Of a stretch of 64,000 nucleotides of DNA, positions 33,337 through 45,700 are shown piece by piece (the stretch's first letter is position 1; every line of letters begins with the position of its first letter). Location: the NCBI RefSeq assembly GCF_003086295.3, contig NC_092052.1, positions 73,138,910 through 73,202,909 on the forward strand, written 5' to 3'. The stretch is from Arachis hypogaea. Lineage: Eukaryota > Streptophyta > Magnoliopsida > Fabales > Fabaceae. Below the pieces are notes generated by a model. That model was given only the letters and a program-made list of their open reading frames with translations. It was not told the DNA's origin and made no database searches. The position numbers were made by a program, and so were the translations under genes.

Positions 33337-34687
33337 CTACATGTTTCCATCTGGGCGGTTTAAAAAGTAGATTTTCACCATGGTGACCAAACATTCTCCG
33401 TGATCCATTCGATTGAACATGATACCAATCCGTGCACTTCGAGTTGAAGCGCGGAACCTTATTGAACCTTGTGCACCAGCTCTGAGTACGAGCCATTTCC
33501 CTCTTACTCTTAGAGCCGCAAAGAGCTCTAAGCTAGCCATCTGTTTCAAGCAAACCATATTCAAGTGAATAAGTAAAGTTATAGGTTAAGGATTGTACCC
33601 ACTTGAAGCTTGTATTGGGTGGCAATGGCCTTGGGGTAGGTGTTTCTGGTGGTTCTGTAAGTTCTTCTCCCTTGGGTTCTTCTGTGAATTTCTCCACTTC
33701 CTTGCAAGAGTCTTCAAATGTAGTATCACCCTGGTCAAAGTCTTCTATGTCTTCCTCATCACTCGAGTCATAGATTGGAGGTTAAGAGAAATCTACCTCT
33801 GCATCATCTTCGTATTCGTCTGGGGAAGATTCTTCAATCTCAGAGAATTCACTTGCGGATGCAAGTTCATTACTAAGAGAGCTAGACTTGTGACTATCAC
33901 TATCAAGGGAATTTGCTTCTTGGATTATTCTGTCTGATTCTTCATAAACGACTTGCCTTGGGGGTTGTGCACTATCCTCCTTAGCATCAACTATAACGTC
34001 CTTGACGGAGTTCTCTTCAGCTCTGGATTCCCATGGAGGTTCAGCATCTTCTAGATCTTCAACCAACTCTTCTTCTTGAACAATGACAGCTTCTTCTACT
34101 TGTTCTAGTATGAATTCATGCTCTGTCTTGTCCACTGGAGTCTCTAGTATCTCCTTCATGCTACGCTCTTCATGAAATTGTCCACATGGGGCTGTGGTTG
34201 GTCCTTGAATGTTTGAGCGTCTAGAAACCCATTGGATTACTGCTTGCTCCAGTTGTCGAATGGTTGTTTGAAGTTTATTTACTGTTTCTTTCAGGCGAAC
34301 CTCTGATTCTCAGGGTGCTGGATTTGGACATGATACATAGGAAAGTGGTGGTGATTGGGAGTGATTGGATTGGTACTGGGGTAAGGAAGGATCATACGGT
34401 GGCGAATAGTGAAGAGAAGCTTGTGAGTGTGGTGGTTCGAGGTTATGTTGAACGGATGGTCTATAGGCACGGGGTGGGGCTTGTTGGTAGTTACAAGGTT
34501 GTCCACCATATCCTTCAGCTGGGTATGCACGGTAGAATGGTCCTTGTCCATGATATCTCGGAGGGTATTGTTGCCTAAAGGGTTGATTATATCCTCTTGG
34601 CTCCATCCATCCTTGATTGGCCTGATCTTGATGCATATTCCTGCTGTAACTTCTATTTTTCTTCAACCAAGTTAGAACCAAACTCAA
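33337..34687 (-). pseudogene. Gag-like frame of element B, degraded
   Basis: Three open segments lie in order downstream of the primer site. The first (34687-34310) is rich in Pro, Gln and Tyr with repeated YPP/PPRY-like elements. The second (34159-33782, same frame) is strongly acidic, rich in Glu, Asp and Ser. The third (33564-33337, another frame) is basic and ends YFLNRPDGNM. Stops separate them. Position and composition suggest a degenerate gag, but I see no capsid motif or zinc knuckle, so the identity is inferred from location. Confidence 0.5.
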
Positions 34688-34807
34688 AGCGAGAGGGGTG
34701 AGAGTTCATGGTAGCAGATAAAATTAAAAAGGAAAAAAAATAAAAATAAATATACAAGCAAAAGAAAAATATTTACAATAACCAATAATAAGGCACACGT
34801 TAGCAGT

Positions 34808-34825
34808 TCCCCGGCAACGGCGCCA
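34808..34825 (-). other. Primer-binding site of element B, tRNA-Asp type
   Basis: The minus strand reads TGGCGCCGTTGCCGGGGA, the canonical 18-nt site of Athila/Tat elements, three bases from the end of the LTR at 34829. Confidence 0.93.
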
Positions 34826-34828
34826 TTT

Positions 34829-35814
34829 TGATGAGAAGACTTTTGCGTAGTCTAGAAATTTGCGGATAAATCCTCGTTGCAAGTATAGTTTCTAAACCTT
34901 CAAAAGTCCTTTCACACAAATGTTTTTGGTTGTCACAAGTAACAAACCCCTTAAAAATTGTTAACCGAGTATTCAAACCTCGGGTCGTCTTCTCAAGGAA
35001 CTGCAAGGAGGTATGTTCTTATTATTGGCTATGGAGATTGTAAATTCGGGGTTTCAAGAAGGAGGAATAAATATGACAATTAATTTAAGTGGCAATTAAA
35101 ATAAATAAATACTGTAAAGCAAACTTTTGGCAAGGTAAGAGAAATTGGAAGTCCAACTTAGTTATTCCTCTCAACAATAGTGAAAGTTGAATCTTAATTC
35201 CACTTAGTTAACCTTTACTAAAGCAAAGGAAAGTCAAGGGACTAATTAGTTTGACCTTCCAATCCTATTTATTTCCTAAGAAAAAGTTGGGATTATTGAA
35301 GTTCAGTTCAATTAGCAAGATAACGATTATCACTTATGCTGAGTTTAATAACTATTGAGTTACTGATTTCTTAACCAAGACCAAAAGGGGAAAAAGTAAA
35401 ATTGCTGGAATAAAAGTGTCCTTAGATGGAAAGCAATGGTAACACAAATTAAAGAGAAAGCAATCAATAACTGAAATACCTCAAATAATCATTAATTCAA
35501 TTCATAACATAGAAAGGGTTCATAAGCCAATTTGGCAACATTTATAGATACGAATAAAAGCATTAAAGTAAAAGTGGCATAAAAACATAAATTAAAGTAA
35601 ATATTAATTCTGGATCGAGAGTTACTCTTAAAAACTAAGAGAAGTCCTAAATCCTAATCCTAAGAGAGAGAGGAGAGAACCTCTCTCAAACTAAATCTAA
35701 ATCATGGAAAGTGAGAATTGGCGAGCTCTCCCTGAATGGATGCATTCCCCCACTTTATAACCTCTGGTCTATGCCTTCTGGACTTGGATTTGGGCCAAAA
35801 AGGGCTTCAGAATT
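34829..35814 (-). repeat. Element B 5' LTR, truncated
   Basis: It is nearly identical to 26349-27325 and breaks off at GGGCTTCAGAATT, about 485 bp short of a full LTR. The lost part would have held the U3 end. Confidence 0.9.
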
Positions 35815-38800
35815 TTTCAAAACATAGATCCATACTTAAAATATAAATTACAATACTCATAAAGAATACATATATTTACATATTATTAATTGACAAGCAT
35901 TACATAATCAAATTCCTATCCCTCTTATAAAAACATGTACAGATAAAGGTGAGGGAAAAAGTAACTAATACAACATAAAACATCGTTTAAACAGAAAAGA
36001 AATAAAATAGGCTCTTCCGAACTTCATCGTCCATAACCTGCAAAGAAAAGACCTGTAGGGGAGTGAGAACATCGTCCTCGCTGGTTCTCACTATTGGGTT
36101 AGAGAATTACTATAATAGGATATGTGAAATAAAACTATTTTTAAAATACAGTGATTAATAACCGCCTTATGCATCTTTTCAAAACCAAAGATTTAATATT
36201 CAAAATCCGAAATCCTTTCTGAAAGGGAAAGCTGTTAATTTCTTAAAAATCCAGAAGCCTTTTTAAAAGTTTTCCCTAGACAGCATGAATGACCAAGCTG
36301 TTCCACGCATAGGTTTATTAAGTCTATGCTGAACCAGTTTAGTTTTTCATATTTTTCTAAAACAAAAATTTAAATCAAACACGGCCTTTGGCCCATCTCA
36401 TAATCAATCACAGCCAATTCACCACAAATTCAACCAATTTCAGTCACAAACACAAGTAGAAGGTTCAAGCACAATCAAGCAGTTACATCAAGTTGAGCAA
36501 TTAACAATTAAACATAATTATTCATATAGGCAAACCAATTACAATATGCACACCCAAACAATGTCACTTAGATGCATATGATGCATGCCTGCCCTATGCC
36601 TAATGAGTCTCATCTGTCGATTATCAAGCCAACTCGGCAAGTCCGGCTGCTAAACCCTGGACTGTCCCCTGACGCGCATCCCCTAGAGTCTATGCATAAC
36701 TTTTTCTAATATACATAAAATTGCTCAATGGGGGTCAACCTTCCTAGGAATTTATAAGTGCCCGGTCACCCTTATGTCGTAGGGTTAACAGAGTATCGAG
36801 TCTCAACATGGAACATGTGGTGGCTAGCTACGATACTTTACCCAGGAAAATTCGTATCTCAAATAAAAGAAGTGCAAAGCCACATATTCATTCATTATCA
36901 TTTTCGCTCTTCGTTAATAATTCATACCAAGTCAAATCATCATTCTTGCCATATATCACTTTCTCCTCAAATCACTTTTCTTTAAAATCCAAAATCATGC
37001 TCATCTTTATTTCAAAATTCAAAATTCCTCATACTTCAAATTATTCCAAGTTCATAATTCACTTTTTCCTCAAAATCGATTCTCTTTCAAAACATAGCCA
37101 CTTTATGTGATATTTTTCAAAACTTCCAAAAGACTTTCAGAAATATCATATCAAAAGGAGATTTTCTTTGAAAAGACTCAATCTTTCACTTTAAAATAAT
37201 TTGTTTGACTATTTTAAATCAGAGTCATTAATTAACAACCTTGGCAAAGACTCAAGACTCTAGGGAAGAATAACCTACACATTTTTTAAATATTTTTAGA
37301 AATACTCGAAATCATAGTTACTTGAATTGAAATTGATCAAAATAAATATTTAAAGCCAAAACCAAGGCATGTAAGCTAAACATTCCAAACCACTTTCAAA
37401 AGCAAAATTATTTAAGCCCAAAAACCAATTTCATTTCATTCTTAAATCGAAAACCTTTCCGAGGCTCAGAATTGTTTAGTCTTGTTAAGTCAAAATTTAA
37501 AGAATACTTCAAAAGCAAACCGAATTTAATTAATCAAAGTTCAATTTCTTTTAAAATCCACTAAAACTTCTCCAAAGGTACTTCTTTAATCAAACTTCAA
37601 AACATAGGTTCTTTCATATTTAAATCAATCTTAAAACATAAAATTTTCTTAAATAAATTTAACTCGAAACATCTATTTCTTAATAAATCAAAAACCAAAT
37701 AATAGAACCTCTCAAATTCATTCCTTTTCTAAATCACATTTTAAAACAGAATCTTAAATCTCATAAAAATTTGGCAACATCTCCCCTAAAACTTGGACTT
37801 TGCCACCCTTTTCGATTCCCAACCAAACTATTCCGCAGCCCTTTCCATGGTTCAAAATCAAATTAGTTTAAAATCATACTAATTCCGAAAATTCATATTT
37901 CAAGAAACAACCTCATTTGCAACGGATTAAACACAATTTCAAAATTTTAAAGAAACAACTTTAAAGAAACGCTTCATGAAACGTCTGTTTCACAAAACCA
38001 AATAATAATCCAGTCAAACAAACATTTGTATCCATCCAAGACAACCAAACAATACATAAGACTTATACAATCACTAGGAGTATATTACTCACATCAATAT
38101 CCACATATAGCAACTCCGAATTATAAAGTTTAGTTTTCTGAAAAAGCCCCTACCTCGATAAGTGAAACCATAACCCAAACGTGTCAACTGAACTCTTTTC
38201 TCTCAGCCCAGAATCAACAGCAACCAAAACCTCAGCTCTGCTTGCTTTCCCAATAGCAGAACAGCCTCAATCACAACATGCAAACCCGATTTCTAATTCC
38301 TAAAAACATTAATATCGCAGAAATCTTAAACCACATAACGGAAAACTAACGATGAGGGTTCGAAATAGAGTACACTTACGGTAACAGCAAAACTGAGTAG
38401 CCGCAATCCCAAACTGACTCGGCGGCAGCTTCGACAGTGGCCAGAAACATCGGTGGTTCAACGACAACCTAAAATTCGACATGTAAACCTCGGGGCTTGA
38501 CCCTACGGTAATCAAGATCTCAACATCGTCAACAAACTTCAACAGAACATTAACACTAAGAGTTCCGAAAAAAAGAAAGTTACCGTGCCCAAGAAGGATG
38601 CCGGAATAAAGCGGTGGTAAAGGCATTTTCTTGGCGGCAGCTCCCAGAAACAGAAATGACGGAGCGCGCGACGGGGTTCATAGCTTTGCGCAGAACGGCG
38701 GCGCCTCCCCTTTCCCCCACCGCGAGCTTTCTCTCTCGTCCTCTGCTCCAATCATGGAAACGATTTGCAAAGGGAAAGACGGTGGCAAGGACTTCATGAC

Positions 38801-39610
38801 GGTGATGCAACTGGGCGGTGGCCGGGCTCGTCAACGACGGCAACTCCACACGCGACGAAGACAGCGACGGTTGCATAACGGTTTTACCTCCTTCTCCTCA
38901 CGCAGTTTTGTGTCTTGATGGCGGCTCCTTGGCAGACCAGCGGTGATAACATGCTGGGTGGTGGTGCGACTGACGGTGGCGACGGCGTAGGTGACGCAAT
39001 GGTGGCGGTGCGGACATCTCCTCCCCTGGCGCTCTCCCTCCCTCACGGGTTTCCCTCTCTTCCTCCCCCTTTCCTTCTTTCCCTCTTCCTTTTCGTTCTT
39101 CTTTCTTTCGTTTCTTCTTGTCTGAAGCTGAAGCTGATGAGTGTTAGGGTATGGAGAAAGTTTGTGGCACTGGGAGAAGAGTGAGGGTGAGTTAGGGTAG
39201 AAAATTAGGGTTTGAGGTAGATTAGGAAATTTTAATAAAATAGGGGTAAAAATATAATTTTATAAAATAAATAAAAAGATAGAATAATAATTAAAAGTTA
39301 AATTAAATATAAAGTATCTATCTTTAAAAAAATACATTTTAATTACCAATATGTAAATTATTTTCAGTTAAATACCAATTTAATAAAAATTGGAGATAAG
39401 TAAATTATTTATTTATAAGATAAGGTTAAAAATCTATATGTTAAAATTAAGGCATATAAAATACTCATTATTTATCATTTATAAGAACTATAAATAATAA
39501 ATAAAAATTTACTCAACTTATATATAAAAATCTCCAAAAATATGATCTTAAATAAATATAATGAAATATAAATAATTTATTAATAACTTTTCAAAATTCG
39601 GGGTCTTACA
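35811..39610 (-). repeat. LARD 3' LTR, truncated at its outer end
   Basis: It matches 42839-46644 and ends GGGTCTTACA at 39610. The outer 120 bp or so present in the other LTR (from 42716) are missing at the junction with element B. Confidence 0.9.
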
Positions 39611-39648
39611 TCCTATCCCATTTATAAAAATTTTCGTCCTCGAAAATT
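39611..39648 (-). other. Polypurine tract and hairpin of the LARD
   Basis: The minus strand reads AATTTTCG-AGGA-CGAAAATT (8-bp stem, AGGA loop), then TTTATAAATGGGATAGGA, then the LTR start TGTAAGACCC. Confidence 0.82.
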
Positions 39649-42600
39649 AACTTAATACACAAAATACTAAAATAGTTTCGATTACCTTATTTTTGTATTC
39701 TTTAGAAAAGCAAAGGTCTTGGCATATATATAAATATAATTTTCCAAATACCGGATAACTCGTAAAACCTAGGTGTAAGGGAAAAGTGTGGTCTAAAGCA
39801 ACAGTTACAAGATGGTTCAAAACAAAGATATCCCATGGGGCTACTATTTTACCAAAACTTGAAGCACAAGAAGGTACAAGTGTTCTAGTTAGGTGTTTGC
39901 AAAAACAAAGGGGGTATCTAGGTGGCAAAAGTTTGAAAACATGTTGATGTAAATAAACAGGATAACGTTGGTGCACAAACCTCGTACCAACTTCAAAACT
40001 TCAACTTTTCAACTCCATCAGTCACTTCACAACCCCATAACCAGTCACAAGCCTAACATCTGCAAACTCATTCGCGAGAACCGAAACTCCCACAACTTCT
40101 CATAACATTGTACACTTACCGATCCACCTTTCACGTTCACGAACAACATTTTAAAGTTTCGTTTGCTACGCCTAAAGGTCATACGTGACTCTAAAGCAAT
40201 CCTCGAGTTTATTCAGAAGAATACAAGACCTTGGAAAAGGACAAGCGACAAGGACGAAATCCGCAAGAGCTTGAAAGGATTGTTGAGATCATAAGTAATC
40301 AGGGATGCACAGGGAATGAAGAGTGCCAGAAAGAAAATTAGTTTGGAAATCTCAAAAATGACTCCCAAATTAACAAAATCCAATAGAAATAACAAAAGAA
40401 AAAGTAGTGCAGTAGTTTGAAACAAAATCAAGTCGAGTCAAGGAATATGAGGTTTACAGAAAAAGAATGTCTAAGAACAAAGACAAAGCTCATAAGACTC
40501 GAGTAGAATTAAGAATACTTTCGAATGAATTGCTCATAAAGAATGGAAACTTTTTCAAAAACCATTTCACATTCTCAAAGAAAAGATGCGCAACAAACAT
40601 TTTGTAAAAGAATAACAAGCATATAAATGTGGCGTTACTTTAATACAATTTTATGTTGAAATGGATTATGTAGAGTTTTAAAACAAATGAACACTAGTTT
40701 GGCTAAAAGCAAATTATTTCCTCAAATATTTAGAAAGGTAGTTAGGTGCACAACTTAACCAAAAGTATGCATAAAACTGGGAAGGAAATCAAAGGTTTGT
40801 TCAAAAATTTCTCAAAGTTAATATTCAATTAAATGTGTATGAAAGTTATACCAAAGATAGAAGAAGTCAAAATCTATTTAGAAAAGAGAAATCCGAGGTA
40901 AAAATTTTCGTAAACACACTTTTATCAAAAGCAGGTTCCGCGAACGCGAACACCTTTTCGCATACGCGAGTATGCGAAATAGAAGGGCTGGTCCGCGTCG
41001 CATGCCAACTGCTGCATACGCGAGTGCCTGAAAATTTTCACCTTAGCGTATGCGCGCCAGAGCCGCGTACGCACAATAAGGTCTTTAGAACATCACGTAA
41101 AGAAGTGTATGCTAAGTCAAAACAACCTTATCAAAATTTAATAAATGATTTTCAATTACAATCAAGTAAGAAAATTTAATTTGAAACTCCTTCAAAGAGA
41201 GTTCAAAACTTCTTTAAAAATAGTTCAAAACAAAACTCCGGAAGTATACTTGAAATTACCACCTTCACAGGAATATTCAAGAGATTAAAATGCACTTAAA
41301 AGGAAATCTACAAGAAAGGATCTTTAAATCAATGAAATTCAAACAAAAATTCACTAGGCTTGGAATATCAAACAAGTTATCAATTGATCCAAAGGAATAC
41401 AAGACGCATAAGGAGAGACAACTCAATCAATAGAAAATTCTCAAGAAAGAACCTTTGACTAAAGAAAAACAAATAAGAGGATAAACAGTGCATTAGATGA
41501 AAACAAATTCAAGTTGACTTGGATGAGTATGAGATTCATAAGAGAAGGAAAACTAAGACTAATGGTGACGTTCATAAAAGTAAGAGAGTAATTAAAAACA
41601 GAATCAAATATAACCTCCATAGAAATGAAAAGCTTAAGAAGGGAATTGATCCATTCATAAAAAGAAAAATATGAGTCCAACATTTTCAAAAGAGCAACAA
41701 ATGCATAAATAGTGTGTTATGCTAAATCAAATTTAAATATATTTTATTATTATTCTTATTATTTTTTTAAACAATCTAGATGAAATTTTGTCAAACGAAG
41801 ATCAATGAGAATAAAAACAAAAATCCTTTCTTTGAAGAATATCTAAATACATAATACAATAAAGATATTCGTAAAAACTATAATATATTTGTTAGAAAAT
41901 CAAGTTGTATTTTTAAAATAAGTATATTTTCATAAATCAGTAAAAGAACTGGTGAGGTATTGGGAGTAAATAGTTTCTAAATTGCTTAAAGAATTTTCAA
42001 AGTTTTATATGGAGAAGGTTATATCAAATAAAAAACGATTTTATAAGGCTTCAAGAATAATGGTTGTAAATATAGTCAAGTAAGAGAAAAATTAAATCAC
42101 AACTTCTTTAAAAAGAACTCGGAATAGGAGCTTAAAGGAATACACTGCATCAAAACAAATTCAAAGTTGTACCAAAAAAATACATAGATCAAGAAAAGAG
42201 TTTAAACAAAGAAAGACAAACACACCAAGGACGTTAAGCAGGCATATGCGGTTAGAATCAAACGAGAAAGTATATGAACAGAAGAATAAGGTTGGGGAAA
42301 CATCAATTTACTTCCCAAAAGAAATAGCAATTGAGGACTCCAAAGTAAACTTACGAGAGAACAAGTCACATGACATTCATAGAGTTCAAGACACCTAACC
42401 GAGTAGCCTCGAGGAATAGATTCTAACGTTCCCAAAAACCCGCGACTCATGTTATCCTTAACTCGTATATCATCTATGATAACCCATTAGTGCTTACATA
42501 TACATAATCCACTAGTTTTAAGCCGGCCAAACCTAATACCAAGAATTATACAATGCAAGACTAATGGCATTAATCAATAGACCGTCATGTGCATAAAGCT

Positions 42601-42700
42601 CTAATTCTCGTTATCCGAACACGACCTACTACATGACAGATGCTCAGAGTATGCAATTGAAACATAATTGGTCCATTCCTCAGGCTCTACAAGAAGCACC
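39649..42700 (-). other. Non-coding interior of the LARD with degenerate internal repeats
   Basis: No frame resembles gag or pol. Related phrases (for example AAACAAATTCAAGTTG with GAATACAAGA or GAGTATGAGATTCATAAG) recur near 40230, 40420, 41330, 41490 and 42150, which suggests an old, diverged tandem or dispersed repeat. A CG-rich patch with CGCGTACGC-like words lies at 40930-41090. Confidence 0.6.
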
Positions 42701-42712
42701 GCTCTGATACCA
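42701..42712 (-). other. Primer-binding site of the LARD, initiator-Met type
   Basis: The minus strand reads TGGTATCAGAGC, complementary to the 3' end of plant initiator tRNA-Met, three bases from the LTR end at 42716. Confidence 0.92.
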
Positions 42713-42715
42713 TAA

Positions 42716-45700
42716 TGTAATACCCTAACTATCAAAATGTCACGCTTCCGGATGTGCCACTCTGATAGCTCGGGTATTACGATGACTTTTACAATATTTA
42801 ATACTGAAACATGAGCCTATTTAAAACTTAAACCAAATTTTTCAAAACATACATCCATACTTAAAATACAAATTACAATACTCATAAAGAATACATATAT
42901 ATACATATTATTAATTGACAAGCATTACATAATCAAATTCTTATCCCTCTTATAAAAACTTGTACTGATAAAGGTGAGGGAAAAAGTAACTAATACAACG
43001 TAAAACATCGTTTGAACAGAAAAGAAATAAAATAGGCTCTTCCAAATTTTGTCGTCCATAACCTGAAAAGAAAAGACATGTAGGGGAGTGAGAACATCGT
43101 CCTCGCTGGTTCTCACTATGGGGTTAGAGAATTACTATAATATGATACATGAAATAAAACAATTTTTAAAATACAGTGATTAATAACCACCTTATGCATC
43201 TTTTCAAAGCCAAATATTTAATATTCAAAATCCGAAATCCTTTCTGAAAGGGAAAGCTGTTAATTTCTTAAAAATCCAAAAGCCTTTTTAAAAGTTTTTC
43301 CTAGACAACATGAATGACCAAGCTGTTCCACGCATACGTTTATTAAGTTTATGCTGAACCGGTTTAGTTTTTCATATTTTTCTAAAACAAAAACTCAAAT
43401 CAAGCATGGCCTTCGGCCCATCTCATAATCAACCACAGCCAATTCACCACAAATTCAACCAATTTCAGTCACAAACACAAGTAGAAGGTTCAAGAACAAT
43501 CAAGCAGTTACATCAAGTTGAGCAATTAACAATTAAACATAATTATTCACATAGGCAAACCAATTACAATATGCACACCGAAACAATGTCACTTAGATGC
43601 ATATGATGCATGCATGCCCTATGGTTGATGAATCTCATCTGTCGGTTATCAAGCCAACCCGACAAGTCCGGCTGCTAAACCCTGGACTGTCCCCCGACGC
43701 GCATCCCCAAGAGTCTATGCATAGCTTTTTCTCATATATATATAAAATTTCTCAATGGGGGTCAACCTTCCCAGGAATTAATTAGTGCCCGGTCACCCTT
43801 ACGTCGTAGGGTCAACAGAGAATCGAGTCTCAACCTGGAACACGTGGTGGCTAGCCACAGTACTTTACCCAGGAAAAATCGTATTTCAGATAAAAGAAGT
43901 GCAAAGCCACAGATTCATTCATCATCATTTTTGTACTTCATTAATAATTCATACCAAGTCAAATCATCATTCCTAACATATATCACTTTCTCCTCAAATC
44001 ACTTTTCTTTAGAAACCAAAATCAAGCTCATCTTTGCTCAAAATTCAAAATTCTTCATACCTCAAATTATTCCAAGTTTATAATTCACTTTTTCTCAAAA
44101 TTAATTCTCTTTTAAAACTTAGCCACTTTATGTGACATTTTCCAAAACTTCCAAAAGACTTTCAGAAATATCATATCAAAAGGGGATTTTCTTTGAAAAG
44201 ACTCAATTCTTCACTTTTAAATCTTTCGTTTGACTATTTTAAATCAGAGTCATTAATTAACAACCTTGGCAAAGACTCAAGACTCTAGGGAAGAATAACC
44301 TACCTCATTTCTTAAATATTTTTAGAAATCCTCGAAATCATAGTTACTTGAATTGAAATCGATCAAAATAAAGATTTAAAACCAAAACCAAGGCATGTAA
44401 GCTAAAAGTTCCGAACCACTTTCAAAACCAAAATTATTTGAGCTTAAAAACCAATTTCATTTCATTCTTAAATCGAAAACCTTTCCAAGGCTCGGAATTG
44501 TTTAGTCTTGCTAAGTCAAAATTTAAAGAATACTTCAAAAGCAAAACGAATTTAATTAATCAAAGTTCAATTTCTTTTAAAATCCACTAAAATTTCTCCA
44601 AAGGTACTTCTTTAATCAAACTTCAAAACATAGGTTCTTTCATATTTAAATCAATCTTTAAACATGAACTTTCCTTAAACAAATTAAACTTTAAACACCT
44701 ATTTCTTAATAAACCAAAAACCAAATAATAGAACCTCTAAATTCATTCCTTTTCTAAATAACATTTTAAAACAAAATCTTAAATCTCATAAAAATTCGAC
44801 AACATCTCCCCTAAAATTTGGACTTTGCCACCCTTTTCGAGTTCCAACCAAACCATTCTGCAGCCCCTTCCACTTTTCAAAACCAAATTAGTTTAAAATC
44901 AAACTAATTTCAAAAATTCATATTTCAAGAAACAACTTCATTTTCAATGGATTAAACTCAATTTCAAACCTTTAAAGAAACAACTTTAACGAAACGCTTC
45001 AAAAACCGTTCGTTTCATAAAACCAAACAATAATCCAGCCAAACAAGCATTCATATCCATCCAAGACAACCAAACAATACATAAGACTTATACAATCACT
45101 AGAAGAACATTACTCACATGAATATCTATATATAGCAACTTCGAATTATAAAGTTTAGTTTTCTGAAAAATTTCTATCTCGATAAACGAAACCATAACCC
45201 AAACGTGTCAACTGAACTCTTTTCTCTTAGCCCGAAATCAATAGCAACCAAAATCTCAGCCCTGCTTGCTTTTCCAATAGCAGAACAACCTCAATCGCAA
45301 CATGAAAACTCAATTTTTAATTCCTAAAAACATTAATATCACGAAAATATTAAAACACATAACGGAAAACTAACGATGAGGGTTCGAAATAGAGTACACC
45401 TATGGTAACAGCAAAACTGAGCACCCGCAATCCCAAACTGACTCGGCGGTAGCTTCGACAGTGTCTAGAAACTCCGTTGGTTCAATGGCAACCTAAAATT
45501 CGACATGCAAACCTCAGAGCTCGACCCTACGGTAATCAAGATCTCAACCTCGTTAACAAACTTTAACAGAACATTAACACTGAGAGTTCTGAAAAAGGAA
45601 AGTTACCGTGCTCAGGAAGGATGCCGGAATAAAGCGGTTGTAAAGGCATTTTCTCGGCGGCAGCTCCTAGCAACAGAGGCAACGAAGCGCGCGACGGCAG

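Larger units (their letters stand above)
26349..35814 (-). mobile_element. Pol-less Athila-derived LTR retrotransposon (element B), 5' LTR truncated
   Basis: On the minus strand the order is truncated 5' LTR (34829-35814), perfect tRNA-Asp-type primer site, gag-like frame, GC-rich palindromic region, a plant transposon-domain frame, 3' UTR, hairpin and polypurine tract, and 3' LTR (26349-27811). There is no protease, RT, RNase H or integrase in the 7-kb interior, so it is non-autonomous. It is inserted in the 3' LTR of element A at GAAGGAAGC. The far end is lost in a deletion that joins it to the LARD at 35811-35814. Confidence 0.85.

Noticed and set aside
40835..41179. 114-residue open frame in the LARD interior
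   Set aside because: It is on the wrong strand relative to the element, has biased composition and shows no domain.
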